DNA of 64,000 bases. Origin: Clostridiales bacterium (GTDB lineage: Bacteria; Bacillota; Clostridia; Christensenellales; Aristaeellaceae). The notes beneath the pieces were generated by a model. The model searched no databases. It was not told the DNA's origin and saw nothing but the letters and a program-made list of their open reading frames with translations. Where the stretch lies: assembly GCA_015056145.1 (NCBI GenBank), contig SVGY01000005.1:62001-126000 (forward strand), in the 5' to 3' direction. Numbering within the stretch: position 1 is the first letter of the stretch; each line of letters opens with the position of its first letter. Of the stretch, positions 1-8,799 are shown one piece after another. The translations under genes were made by a program, and so were the position numbers.

Positions 1-1
1 C

Positions 2-652
2 GACTACCGCTACTTCCCGGAACCGGACATCCCCTGGCTTGTACTGTCCGGAAAGGAGGTGGAGGATATCCGCCGTTCCCTGCCTGTACTGCCAGACCAG
101 CTGCGCCGCCGCTTCACGGAAACCTGCGGCCTCACCGACTACGCCGCCGGGCTGATGGTAGAGGAAAAATGGCTGGCAGACTACTTCACCGCTGCGGCCT
201 CCTGTGCCCATGAGCCTGCGGCCCTCGCCAACCTGCTGCTGGGGGAATGCTTTGCCCTGATGAACCAGCAGGGGCTGGATCAGCTGCCCGTATCGCCCGG
301 CCATTTGGCATCCCTCAGCAACCTGATGACCTCCGGGCGCATCAACAGCTCCACCGGCAAAAAGATCCTCGCCGCCCTCTTTGAGGAAGACCAGGATCCT
401 GTGTCCTATGCAGAAAAACACGATCTCTTCCTTTTGACGGATGAAGCAGCATTATCCGCCCTGGTGGAAAAAACCCTGCTCCAGTGCCCCGATCTTGTGG
501 AAAGCTACCTCGGCGGCAAACTCACTGTGGAAAAAGCCCTGATGGGCCGTGCCATGGGTCTCAGCCGGGGCAAAGCGGAGCCGGAAGCCCTGCGCCGCCT
601 GATGATTGACCAGCTGGAAAAAAGGAAACAGCAAAAAAACAGCCCGATGTGA
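2..652 (+). CDS. gatB: Aspartyl/glutamyl-tRNA amidotransferase subunit B, 3' part
   Basis: This is the C-terminal part of GatB, the subunit of the GatCAB complex that binds misacylated Glu-tRNA(Gln) or Asp-tRNA(Asn) and has it amidated in the cytoplasm. The frame is open from the left edge and begins with DYRYFPEPDIPWL, a strongly conserved GatB block. The remainder (about 200 residues) fits the helical linker and the C-terminal YqeY-like tRNA-binding domain, ending in a Lys-rich tail. The N-terminal catalytic cradle lies outside the window. An internal GTG at 59 is not the true start because the conserved block lies before it. The presence of a tRNA-Gln gene at 40.1 kb is compatible with indirect Gln-tRNA synthesis but does not prove it. 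Confidence 0.93.
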   Translation, partial: DYRYFPEPDIPWLVLSGKEVEDIRRSLPVLPDQLRRRFTETCGLTDYAAGLMVEEKWLADYFTAAASCAHEPAALANLLLGECFALMNQQGLDQLPVSPGHLASLSNLMTSGRINSSTGKKILAALFEEDQDPVSYAEKHDLFLLTDEAALSALVEKTLLQCPDLVESYLGGKLTVEKALMGRAMGLSRGKAEPEALRRLMIDQLEKRKQQKNSPM

Positions 653-703
653 TATGATAATCGGGTTCCAAACTATACCCCCGAGGAAGGAGGCGAATCC
701 GGA

Positions 704-1495
704 ATGGAGATCATCGATACCCATGTACATATCTATCCGGATGCCATCGCCCAGAAGGCCGCAGATGCCATCGGCCAGTTTTACGACATTGCCATCCACA
801 AAAACGGCACCCTTGCCAGCCTGCTTCAATCCGGCATGGAAGGTGGCATCCGCCGTTTTTTGATCCACAGCGTTGCCACCACTCCCAAACAGGTGGAAAG
901 CATCAACCGCTACCTGCAGGGCGTGGGTCAGGCTCACCCGGAGGAGTGCATCCCTTTTGGCACCATGCATCCGGGCTACGAAAACATACCCGAAGAATTG
1001 CAGCGCATGAAGCAGGGCGGTCTCAGAGGCGTGAAGGTGCACCCGGACTTCCAGAAATTCCTGCTGGATTCTGACGAAGCCATGCACATGTTCCGCTGCA
1101 TTGCGGATGCCGGGCTGCCGGTGCTCATCCACATGGGCGATTACCGCTACCCCTACAGCGAACCGCAACGCATGGCAAAGGTGCTGGAAGCCTTCCCGGA
1201 TCTCCGGGTGATCGGTGCCCACCTGGGCGGATGGACCATCTGGAAGGAAGCCTGGAAAACCCTCAGCAAGTACAACAATTTCTGGGTGGATACCTCCTCC
1301 AGCCTGATGTTCCTCACCCCGGAGGAAAGCGCAGAGATCATCCGCAAGTATGCGCCTGACCATGTCTTCTTCGGCTCCGACTACCCCATGTGGGATCCTG
1401 CGGAAGAGGTGCAGCGCTTTATGGCCCTGCCCCTTACGGACGAGGAAAAGGAAAACATTCTGGGAAAGAACTTTACCCGGTTTATCGGGCGCTGA
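704..1495 (+). CDS. Amidohydrolase family metal-dependent hydrolase
   Basis: A 263-residue TIM-barrel hydrolase of the amidohydrolase-2 type. The N-terminus carries the metal-binding HVH motif (IIDTHVHIYPD), the middle has LIHMGDYRYPYSE and VIGAHLGGW with the histidines expected on later strands, and the C-terminus has FGSDYPMWDP with the metal-ligand aspartate. The family includes decarboxylases and hydrolases of small cyclic substrates; the substrate here cannot be told. The start has the ribosome binding site AGGAAGGAGG about 10 bases upstream. It follows gatB by about 50 bases with no visible terminator, so co-transcription is possible. Confidence 0.88.
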   Translation: MEIIDTHVHIYPDAIAQKAADAIGQFYDIAIHKNGTLASLLQSGMEGGIRRFLIHSVATTPKQVESINRYLQGVGQAHPEECIPFGTMHPGYENIPEELQRMKQGGLRGVKVHPDFQKFLLDSDEAMHMFRCIADAGLPVLIHMGDYRYPYSEPQRMAKVLEAFPDLRVIGAHLGGWTIWKEAWKTLSKYNNFWVDTSSSLMFLTPEESAEIIRKYAPDHVFFGSDYPMWDPAEEVQRFMALPLTDEEKENILGKNFTRFIGR

Positions 1496-1501
1496 AAAAC
1501 A

Positions 1502-1960
1502 ATGAATATAGAAAAGCTGGCGGTACACGATCTGCATATACTGAAGGAGTTATTCCATTACAACGATGTTGAACAGATGGTTTCCCAATGCACGCAGGAT
1601 ATACAGAATGGAATCATCGACATCTTTGTTCTGTTTGATAAAGGCGTGCTGGTGGGCGAGCTTCATGCCATGTACGAAAGCCACGATGAAAACTTTGCCG
1701 CAAGGGGCAAAAGGGCATATCTGTTTGCGTTCAGAGTCCGGGAAGATTTGCAGAACCGGGGATACGGAACCTGCCTCTTACAATCGGTTCTTGCTCTGCT
1801 CAGAGAGAGCGGCTATAGCGAATTCACTGTAGGTGTGGAGGATGACAATCCACGGGCATTCCACATGTATCAGTCTGCGGGCTTTACCCAGCTCCTTATC
1901 AGAAAACGGGAGGAATACCAGGGCGATACATACGAATACAATCTGTATCTGAAAAAATAA
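1502..1960 (+). CDS. GNAT family N-acetyltransferase
   Basis: A 152-residue single-domain acetyltransferase of the GNAT fold, predicted to move an acetyl group from acetyl-CoA to an unknown amine. The acetyl-CoA pyrophosphate loop is visible as FRVREDLQNRGYGTCLLQSV (Q/R-x-x-G-x-G/A pattern), followed by the typical VEDDNPRAFHMYQSAGF motif where N and Y form the C-terminal CoA-binding part. The gene starts only 6 bases after the amidohydrolase stop and has no clear Shine-Dalgarno sequence, suggesting translation coupled to the upstream gene. It is visibly more AT-rich than its neighbours, which may indicate recent acquisition. Confidence 0.85.
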   Translation: MNIEKLAVHDLHILKELFHYNDVEQMVSQCTQDIQNGIIDIFVLFDKGVLVGELHAMYESHDENFAARGKRAYLFAFRVREDLQNRGYGTCLLQSVLALLRESGYSEFTVGVEDDNPRAFHMYQSAGFTQLLIRKREEYQGDTYEYNLYLKK

Positions 1961-1965
1961 GAAAA

Positions 1966-2749
1966 CCCTCTGCATCCGGTCATGCAGAGGGCAGTTTGTC
2001 GAAAAACCTCATTCTTGTCAGTCAAAGCCGCAGATCTTGCACCTTCGGTGCTCGCTGTGCTTTCTTGAAAGTGCTGCGGCACAAGGAATGTGGGCTCTGC
2101 CCACACCCGGCAGGGGGATGATCCCCCTGCACCCTGCACATTTTTGACAGCCTGCCCTCTGCATCCGGTCATGCAGAGGGCAGTTTGTCGAAAAACCTCA
2201 TTCTTGTCAGTCAAAGCCGCAAATCTTGCACCTTCGGTACTGGCTTTGCTTTCTTTAATGTGCTGCGGCACAAGGAATGCGGGCTCTGCCCACACCCGGC
2301 AGGGGGATGATCCCCCTGCACCCTGCACATTTTTTGACAGTCTGTCCTCTGCATCCGGTCATGCTGAGGGCAGTTTGTCGAAAAACCTCATTCTTGTCAG
2401 TCAAAGCCGCAAATCTTGCACCTTCGGTGCTCGCTGTGCTTTCTTTAATGTGCTGCGGCACAAGGAATGTGGGCTCTGCCCACACCCGGCAGGGGGATGA
2501 TCCCCCTGCACCCTGCGCATTTTTGACAGCCTGCCCTCTGCATCCGGTCATGCAGAGGGCAGTTTGTCGAAAAACCTCATTCTTGTCAGTCAAAGCCGCA
2601 AATCTTGCACCTTCGGTGCTCGCTGTGCTTTCTTTAATGTGCTGCGGCACAAGGAATGCGGGCTCTGCCCACACCCGGCAGGGGGATGATCCCCCTGCAC
2701 CCTGCGCATTTTTTGACAGCCTGCCCTCTGCATCCGGTCATGCAGAGGG
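1966..2749. repeat. 189-bp tandem repeat (family R4), four units plus a partial
   Basis: Four near-identical units of 189-190 bp start at 1966, 2155, 2345 and 2534; a partial fifth at 2724-2749 closes the array. Each begins with the inverted repeat CCCTCTGCATCCGGTCATGCAGAGGG, continues through ATCTTGCACCTTCGGTG and contains the palindromic stretch GGGGGATGATCCCCC. The array occupies the whole gap between two convergent genes, from 6 bp after one stop. A diverged single copy lies at 24953-25112. Frames stay open through the array on both strands, but they overlap each other and have no start context, so I do not call genes here. Confidence 0.92.
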
Positions 2750-2785
2750 TTCCTTTTATGCAGGGGCAGTGATCCTTTCCTCTTC

Positions 2786-4777
2786 TCAGGGCTGGTAATA
2801 GTTCACAATGTGCTTCACCCGGCCGCCATCCAGCCAGTACTGGAGCACCACCATTTTGCTTTCGTTGTTGTGGCAGCTGTAGTGGATGTACCGCTGACCA
2901 TCTTCGGAAATATACACCTGGCCCACCCTGGGATAATCCCAGTAAAGGCCCCGGGTACCATTGGGGGACTGTACCTGGCCAAAATCCTTGTATGCACCCG
3001 TTACCTCCGCTTCGCTGGCGCCGAAGCCAACCTCCCGGGGCATACTGGTAAAGGCGCTGGTCATATCCAGCCTTACCAGCAGCCACTGCTTGTTGATCAG
3101 CGCAAACTCCGCATATCCCCAGCTGTATTCCAGATGACGGGCTTCCGCTTCCAGGTGAAGGTAAGTGGTATCCACGGTGGAACTGGGTGCGCCGAAGGTC
3201 TGTTCAAATTCGTCCTGGGTGGTTTTGAGGATGATGGCCCCGCCGAAGTGGTCGTCCACGCCGTACACTTCCAGCGGATAGGGCTTGATATTGAACTTGT
3301 AGCCTACTTCCAGAATACTGGATTGCTTGCCGTACTGGTTGACGCACATGGCCTTGAGGGTTACACGACCGGAGGGCATTTCGATGGGTGTGCCGTCGTA
3401 CAGCGGGCTTTCCAGGGTGGGGGTGGAGCCGTCGATGGTGTAGTAATAGGTCAGGTTGGCTTCCATCTCCGCCTGTTCCTTTTTGGTAAATTCCTCACGG
3501 GTGCCCGCCCGCAGGCTGACGAATTTCTTGGAATCATAGGTGTTGGGCGCAAGATTGCTCTTGGGCGCAGGGGGCGTGGGATGGAAGAAAGTGTAGCCCA
3601 CGGACATGGGGTCGCTCACCAGATCGCCGTTGACGCATACTGCCCTCAGGCTGACGCTGCCCTCAGTGATCTGCAGGCTCTTGCCATCGTAGAGAATGCC
3701 TTCCTCCGGCAGCTTTGCGCTGTCGTCCATGGTGTAGTAGATATCATAATTCTGGGGCGAGATGAGCGTGATACTCTCTTCCATTTTGCTGATCTCGTAC
3801 CGGCCTGCGGTCAGGTTGGTTTCCGGCGTCATGGGAATGTACTCCCTGCGCTGTTGGCGGAAGGCGTCCCGTTCGGTGTTTTCGTAGGCCAGTTTCATCA
3901 TATCCGCCGCTTCGGGGCCCCGGTCGGTATTCTGGTACAGGCGGATCAGGTAGGTGTATGCCTCGCTGCGGAAGGGGCTCACATTGTTGATCAGGTTGAG
4001 GTATACCTCCTCCGCCTTGGCGTTGTCCTCCTTCAGCTCGTAGGTGACTGCCATTTCCAGCAGGCCGTCGTAGTTTTCCGGGTCCAGAATATCCGCCATG
4101 CGGAAGGCAGTTATGGCAAGGTCAAGGTCGCCGCTGTCCACAAATGCATTGGCAACCGCCCAGTAGGCGTGTGGCTCGGCCTTGTTCCACTCCTTCAGCA
4201 GTTCCTCCTGCTCCGTAAGGCGGGTGGCATCCTTGGTGGTGGCCAGCTCAAAGGTTTCCTCGTTGGCTACGATCACGTTTTTGCGGGCTGTGGATTGCTG
4301 GCCTTCCTCGCTCTGGGACATGTACACGCTGTAACCCACAAGTGCACCCAGCGCCAGCACCGTACAGATGATGCCGATCAGCATCCAGTTGACGTTGCTC
4401 CTGCGGATCTTCTTTATGGGCGTGGGCCGGTGGCGTGCGATGGTCTCCCGGGCATTGCCCCGGCTGGGGGCTCCCCGATGATTATCCGGACGGCTGGCGC
4501 CCCTCACGGAGGCCTCGCTCATACGGGGCGCAGGACGGGAGCGGCTTTCCCAGCCACTCATATTCAGGGGGATATCGCTGGCCTCGTAATCGCCGTAGGA
4601 ACGTTCCTCCCCCTGGCGCAGAGGCAGGCGGGGCATGGCAGCTCCTGCCCGGCCCTGCCGCATGGACTGAATATCCGATTGGGCCGAACGGGGACGCATA
4701 TTGGCCACAAACTCGCCGCACCGGTCGCAGGTCAAAGCATCTTCAGATAAGTAGCTTCCGCAGCGTTCACAGATCAT
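2786..4777 (-). CDS. Zinc-ribbon, TPR and chitobiase-C domain membrane protein
   Basis: A 663-residue predicted membrane protein. Residues 1-22 form a zinc ribbon with two CxxC pairs (CERCG and CDRCG). A basic, Arg/Pro/Ser-rich linker follows, then one transmembrane helix near residues 130-152. The outer part has TPR-like helices (about 190-330), then two chitobiase/beta-hexosaminidase C-terminal-type beta domains, marked by YYTMDDSAKLPEEGILYDG and YYYTIDGSTPTLESPLYDG, and a C-terminal domain I do not recognise. Such domains are usually structural or sugar-associated; no enzyme site is visible. AAAGGAG lies 8 bases before the ATG. It is the last gene of an operon with the two genes at 4811-7385. 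Confidence 0.78.
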   Translation of the reverse strand: MICERCGSYLSEDALTCDRCGEFVANMRPRSAQSDIQSMRQGRAGAAMPRLPLRQGEERSYGDYEASDIPLNMSGWESRSRPAPRMSEASVRGASRPDNHRGAPSRGNARETIARHRPTPIKKIRRSNVNWMLIGIICTVLALGALVGYSVYMSQSEEGQQSTARKNVIVANEETFELATTKDATRLTEQEELLKEWNKAEPHAYWAVANAFVDSGDLDLAITAFRMADILDPENYDGLLEMAVTYELKEDNAKAEEVYLNLINNVSPFRSEAYTYLIRLYQNTDRGPEAADMMKLAYENTERDAFRQQRREYIPMTPETNLTAGRYEISKMEESITLISPQNYDIYYTMDDSAKLPEEGILYDGKSLQITEGSVSLRAVCVNGDLVSDPMSVGYTFFHPTPPAPKSNLAPNTYDSKKFVSLRAGTREEFTKKEQAEMEANLTYYYTIDGSTPTLESPLYDGTPIEMPSGRVTLKAMCVNQYGKQSSILEVGYKFNIKPYPLEVYGVDDHFGGAIILKTTQDEFEQTFGAPSSTVDTTYLHLEAEARHLEYSWGYAEFALINKQWLLVRLDMTSAFTSMPREVGFGASEAEVTGAYKDFGQVQSPNGTRGLYWDYPRVGQVYISEDGQRYIHYSCHNNESKMVVLQYWLDGGRVKHIVNYYQP

Positions 4778-4810
4778 GCCTCAGGCTCCTTTCGCAGATG
4801 AAAGCGTTGC

Positions 4811-5668
4811 TCAGTGAAGGATTCCGCCTCCGAAAAGGCCGTGATCCTTCTGCAGACGATGTACGGCCTTGTAGGTGGGATCGCCGGAAAAATCACGAAT
4901 GGGGGCTTCGCTGCCCAGGCGCTCGATGGCAGAACGGATCTCGATAAAATCGATGTAGCTCACATCATCGCTCTCCGCCACATCCAGCAGGGCTTCCAGC
5001 GCATGATCGTCATCCAGCTTGGCAAGATAGCCCGCATACAGGCCACGCTTGTCCTTGGTGGTTTTGAACTGGTTCAGGGCAAAAGCGAATACCTCGTTGT
5101 CGCCGGGATAGTCGCAGAGCACATCCAGCAGGGCTTCTTTGCCGGCTTCATCTGCGGCCCGGAAGGCAATCTTTGCAGGACCCACTACATTCTGGCCCAT
5201 ATCCCGCAGGCTTTCCAGCGCATTGTCCAGCAGGTCTTCCTCCTGCTTGCGCTCCACCTGCCAGCGAATGTATTCCACCATGGGCAGAGTGGACTCCTGC
5301 TGCCGGAGCAGCTCGATGGCCAGCATCCTGGCTTCGCAGGGAGCCGCCTCGTCCTTGGCAAGAGCAAAAACGGCTTCCTCATCACCCAGCTCCGCAATGC
5401 GATCCAAAAGCGGATCCGGCACCGGAACGTCCTCCTCAATATAACGCTTCACAAGGCCCAGCAATTCCCCGGTGTTTTCCACATCGTCAAAGGCATGGCC
5501 CGGAGCCTTGCCGTCCAGCCAGGGCGCAGGGGTTTCCAGAAACTGCTGGTATACCTCGGGCATGGCAGCTTCCATTTCATCGGCGTTACGGTAATTGGCC
5601 CGGTTTTCCTCCATCCAGCTGTTGAGCATTTCGGTAAACTGGGCGTCAAAATCAATGGGTTTCATCAT
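4811..5668 (-). CDS. HEAT-repeat-like hypothetical protein
   Basis: A 285-residue acidic, all-helical protein without signal peptide or membrane segment. Repeating pairs of helices such as LLDRIAELGDEEAVFALAK and LLDVLCDYPGDNEVFAFAL look like HEAT or armadillo repeats, suggesting a protein-binding scaffold. I do not recognise the family. The start is the ATGATG at 5668, 7 bases after AAAGGAG; an ATG at 5686 is in frame but lies before that ribosome binding site. The first 17 bases overlap the end of the TPR gene upstream and the stop is about 30 bases before the zinc-ribbon gene, so the three are almost surely one transcript. Confidence 0.72.
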   Translation of the reverse strand: MMKPIDFDAQFTEMLNSWMEENRANYRNADEMEAAMPEVYQQFLETPAPWLDGKAPGHAFDDVENTGELLGLVKRYIEEDVPVPDPLLDRIAELGDEEAVFALAKDEAAPCEARMLAIELLRQQESTLPMVEYIRWQVERKQEEDLLDNALESLRDMGQNVVGPAKIAFRAADEAGKEALLDVLCDYPGDNEVFAFALNQFKTTKDKRGLYAGYLAKLDDDHALEALLDVAESDDVSYIDFIEIRSAIERLGSEAPIRDFSGDPTYKAVHRLQKDHGLFGGGILH

Positions 5669-7385
5669 CAGAAGGCTCCTTTCCACGGGGGGACTGTTCC
5701 AGCCCGTTGAGGGTTTTTCGTATCATCCGGCAGGCTTTCAGCCATTTGGGTTTGCGGCTTGGCCAGAGCATGAGGCTGTCCACCGGGCGCATCAGCCGGC
5801 GGCGGAAAAGGGCATACTGGGTACAGAATGCGCTGACCCATACAAAACGCTCCTGCCCCAGAAAGGCGCTGCGATACTGCCTGGGCAACCGCTCCATAAC
5901 AGCCAGCGCATAGGGGATGCATTCGCTGTCCAGCTTCTTTTTGAGGATGCACAGGGTTTCGTATATGCGCCGCTGGATAAAGTGCTCCCGGCGCTTGTTC
6001 ATGGGCAAAGGCTGATAGAGCCGGAAGTGATCTTCCTCAAAGGCCATAAAAGGCGGCTTTGCCAGAAGAAGCAGCTGCCGGGATGCCTGCCGGAGCCCCC
6101 AGCTGCCGGGGCCTGTGAGCATATACCCCCTGAGCAGGGCTTCGGCGGTATTCTTGTAGCCCTTTGCCATAATGCACCGGATGGCAGCGATGGCCTCCGG
6201 AGCAGAAAACACGTTTCCAAAAAGATACTGCATGCGGATGCGGGTTTTTCTCCGGGACAGAGGATCCTCCCCGGAAGCTTCGGCCCAGGATTTGAACCAT
6301 GCCCTGCAGGATGCTTCCAGCTGCCTGTCCCGCTGGGCATAAAAGGGTTGATTGCTGATATCCCGCAGCAGATTCTCATTAGGGGGATCTATCTCCCCAA
6401 GGCTCTGGGTAAGGGCCCAGAGCTTCTCCACCCCGGGATCTTCCGGATCCAGCAGATACAGACGATAACTGAGCCGCCTGGCCTGTGCGTAATCGTCCTC
6501 CTTCAGGGCAAGCACACACAGGTTGAACAGCGCATCGGGACGGGTAGGACAGTCCAGCAGCGCCGCCTTCAACGCCGCTTTGGCAATGAAGCTTACGCCC
6601 AGCTGGTGGCACAAAGCGCATAAACGCCCCAGATGAATGGGCTGGCTGATGAGGCAGGCCGCCTTCATCAGATACCTGGCAGCCCGTGTGCGGCTGAAAC
6701 GCCCTTCTGCAAAGGCGCAGCGGAGCAAAGTTTCCGGATCCCGGAGCATGGCATTTCCCCGGAGGGAGCGGATCAAATCACGGCAGGTTTCCTCGTCCTG
6801 GGCCAGACAGGCTTTCAACACCCGGACTTGCGCCGGTTTGTAATGGCTGCCTTCCAGGCTGAGGGCCAGCTTTTCCGCTTCCTCCCTTTCACCTTCTTCC
6901 AGCAGCTTCCAGGCCTTTTGCAGCTTGTGCCCGCTGCGGGCCCGGCTCATTTCATCGTCGGGAAAGGCGTACATCCATTGGTCTATGTCCGTCATTTCAT
7001 CGTCCCACTCCGCAGCCGCAAAGGGGAACATGTCCACAAACTGTGAATAGATCATGTTCGCATCCACAGCAGGTTTCCGCAGGCCCAGATCTGCCAGATT
7101 CAGACCGATAAGCCCGTAGGCGGTAAACTGGGAAGGATGAACCGACAGTACATGCAGGCACTCTCTGAGGCTTGCGTGGATACAGCCCAGCCTGCGCAAA
7201 AGCCATGCATACTGCAGCTCCGCTTTGGGGCCGCACTCCTCCTGCTCAAGGCCGTGGCGCATCAAAACAGCGGCCCTGAGCATGTTGCCCTGAAGGTCGC
7301 ATTGCTCCGCACGCTGGAGCCAATAGCTGCCGGGATGAAAAAATTCCCGGATCTGTCCCTGTGTCAGGTTGGATTTGCTGGACAT
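5652..7385 (-). CDS. TPR-like hypothetical protein
   Basis: A 577-residue soluble protein built of helical hairpins of TPR type through its first two thirds (for example LQYAWLLRRLGCIHASLREC and LFNLCVLALKEDDYAQARRL). The C-terminal part is basic. No enzyme motif, signal peptide or membrane helix is visible. The ATG is preceded by AAAGGAAAG. It is the first gene of a three-gene operon that ends with a membrane-anchored TPR protein, so a shared scaffolding or envelope-associated role is possible but is inference. The 124-bp tandem repeat array begins about 35 bases upstream of its start and may hold its promoter. Confidence 0.72.
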   Translation of the reverse strand: MSSKSNLTQGQIREFFHPGSYWLQRAEQCDLQGNMLRAAVLMRHGLEQEECGPKAELQYAWLLRRLGCIHASLRECLHVLSVHPSQFTAYGLIGLNLADLGLRKPAVDANMIYSQFVDMFPFAAAEWDDEMTDIDQWMYAFPDDEMSRARSGHKLQKAWKLLEEGEREEAEKLALSLEGSHYKPAQVRVLKACLAQDEETCRDLIRSLRGNAMLRDPETLLRCAFAEGRFSRTRAARYLMKAACLISQPIHLGRLCALCHQLGVSFIAKAALKAALLDCPTRPDALFNLCVLALKEDDYAQARRLSYRLYLLDPEDPGVEKLWALTQSLGEIDPPNENLLRDISNQPFYAQRDRQLEASCRAWFKSWAEASGEDPLSRRKTRIRMQYLFGNVFSAPEAIAAIRCIMAKGYKNTAEALLRGYMLTGPGSWGLRQASRQLLLLAKPPFMAFEEDHFRLYQPLPMNKRREHFIQRRIYETLCILKKKLDSECIPYALAVMERLPRQYRSAFLGQERFVWVSAFCTQYALFRRRLMRPVDSLMLWPSRKPKWLKACRMIRKTLNGLEQSPRGKEPSDDETH

Positions 7386-7420
7386 GACTTTCCTTTCTGT
7401 AATTCATTGGCCATACTCCC

Positions 7421-7897
7421 GGCAGGCAGGATGGCCCCCGTATCCTTCCCGTGCAATTGCCTGGAAACCATCCAACAAAATTGCACTTTTCTTTTGGTTG
7501 AAGCTTCGGGCCGCTGTGCAGCATTATATACACACCATCCGCCCGGCAGGCAGGATGGCCCCGTATCCTTCCCGTACAATTGCCTGGTGATAACCCAACA
7601 AAATTGCGCTTTTCTTTTGGTTGATGCTTCGGGCCGCTGTGCAGCATTATACACACACCATCCGCCCGGCAGGCAGGATGGCCCCCGTATCCTTCCCGTG
7701 CAATTGCCTGGTGATAACCCAACAAAATTGCGCTTTTCTTTTGGTTGATGCTTCGGGCCGCTGCGCAGCATTATACACACACCATCCGCCCGGCAGGCAG
7801 GATGGCCCCGTATCCTTTCCGTGCAATTGCCTGAAAACCATCCAACAAAATTGCGCTTTTCTTTTGGTTCTTTTCTTTTCTCAGAAAAGAAAAGAAC
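7421..7897. repeat. 124-bp tandem repeat (family R2) ending in a hairpin
   Basis: Units of 123-124 bp begin at 7421, 7545, 7668 and 7792. Each has GGCAGGCAGGATGGCCC, a copy of CAATTGCCTGG, then AAATTGCGCTTTTCTTTTGGTT and CTTCGGGCCGCTG. In the last unit the GGTT is followed not by the usual sequence but by a perfect inverted repeat at 7867-7897 (14-bp arms around TCTCA-like centre), whose final base overlaps the hsp33 stop codon. Read on the minus strand, the order is hsp33 stop, hairpin, AAAAGAAAAGCGC tail, then three more body units. The array fills the gap between the hsp33 and TPR genes. Confidence 0.9.
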
Positions 7898-8799
7898 TAC
7901 CCGCGGAGCGCCATCAGGTCTTCCTGGGAAAAATTGTACTTGGTCTTGCAAAAATGGCAGATCAGCTCGGCACCTTCCACTTCGTCCTCGATCATGGAAG
8001 TAAGCTCCTCTTTGCCAAGGGCGATGAGGGCCTTCTCCATGCGGCTGCGGCTGCAGTTGCAGCGGTAGCTGAGGGGAGTGCGCTCCAGGATGACAGGCTT
8101 GAGGCCGTCGAACCACTTGTGCATCAGGTCTTCCATGGGCTCGTAGCAGATTTCCCGGCTGATGTCGTAGAAAAGGGGGCTGCGCAGTTCCAGCTCGGTG
8201 ATGATGCTGTCGGGGCAGCCGGGCATGGTCTGCAAAAGCACGCCGCCGGCAGAAAGCACCGTCTCGCCGCTGACCAGTACGCCCAGCGCCTGCAGGGTGG
8301 GGGTCTGCTCGCTCTGTACATAGTAGCCGGCAAAATCCTCGGCGATCTCGCCGGAGAGCAGATTGGTCTGACCGATGTAGGGGGACTTCATGCCAAGATC
8401 CCGCACAACGGTCATGCGGCCGTCCTTGCCCACTACCATACCCACGTTCAGCTTGCCGTCAGGGCGCAGGGGCATTTCGATATTGGGTACGTCCACAAGG
8501 CCACGGACGCTTTCCTTGTCGGCCACGCAAACGATGCGGCCGATGGGGCCGCCGCCGTTGATGGTCACGGTAACGGACTGCTCGTCGCCCTTGAGCATGG
8601 CGCCCATCATGGCGGTGCCCATGAGGGTGCGGCCCAGTGCAGCGGTAACCACAGGGGATGTGTTGTGGATGGCAGCGCCCTGGGCCACGGTGTTGGTGCC
8701 GGTGAGCAAAAGGCCACGGACCATGCCGTCTGCAAGGGTGATGTGGTAGATCTGGTCTACCCGGTTATATAATTCTTTGATCTCGCTCATGTATTTCAC
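7897..8799 (-). CDS. hslO: Redox-regulated molecular chaperone Hsp33
   Basis: Hsp33 is a cytosolic holdase switched on by oxidation and unfolding. The 300-residue length is normal for the family. The C-terminal redox switch shows the four zinc cysteines as CNC (in YRCNCSRSR) and CHFC (in ICHFCKTKYNF), the CxC plus CxxC pattern. The N-terminal chaperone core is recognised by GRTLMGTAMMGAMLKGDE and the INGGGPIGR motif. I use the GTG at 8799 because AGGAAAGAG lies about 5 bases before it and it overlaps the upstream stop (GTGA); an ATG at 8790 is an alternative. It is co-transcribed behind a methyltransferase and a spore protein gene. Confidence 0.95.
   Translation of the reverse strand: MKYMSEIKELYNRVDQIYHITLADGMVRGLLLTGTNTVAQGAAIHNTSPVVTAALGRTLMGTAMMGAMLKGDEQSVTVTINGGGPIGRIVCVADKESVRGLVDVPNIEMPLRPDGKLNVGMVVGKDGRMTVVRDLGMKSPYIGQTNLLSGEIAEDFAGYYVQSEQTPTLQALGVLVSGETVLSAGGVLLQTMPGCPDSIITELELRSPLFYDISREICYEPMEDLMHKWFDGLKPVILERTPLSYRCNCSRSRMEKALIALGKEELTSMIEDEVEGAELICHFCKTKYNFSQEDLMALRG

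Noticed and set aside
452-1537. A 361-codon minus-strand frame
   Set aside because: It lies antisense to gatB, the amidohydrolase and the start of the GNAT gene, has no family match and no ribosome binding site; it reflects the codon bias of the plus-strand genes.
1966-2749. CRISPR array
   Set aside because: The repeat units are about 189 bp with no variable spacers, and no cas genes are present.
2810-4750. A 646-codon plus-strand frame
   Set aside because: It mirrors the zinc-ribbon/TPR gene on the other strand, whose domains are clear.
7364-8116. A 250-codon minus-strand frame across the R2 array into hsp33
   Set aside because: It overlaps hsp33 in another phase and is made of R2 repeats.
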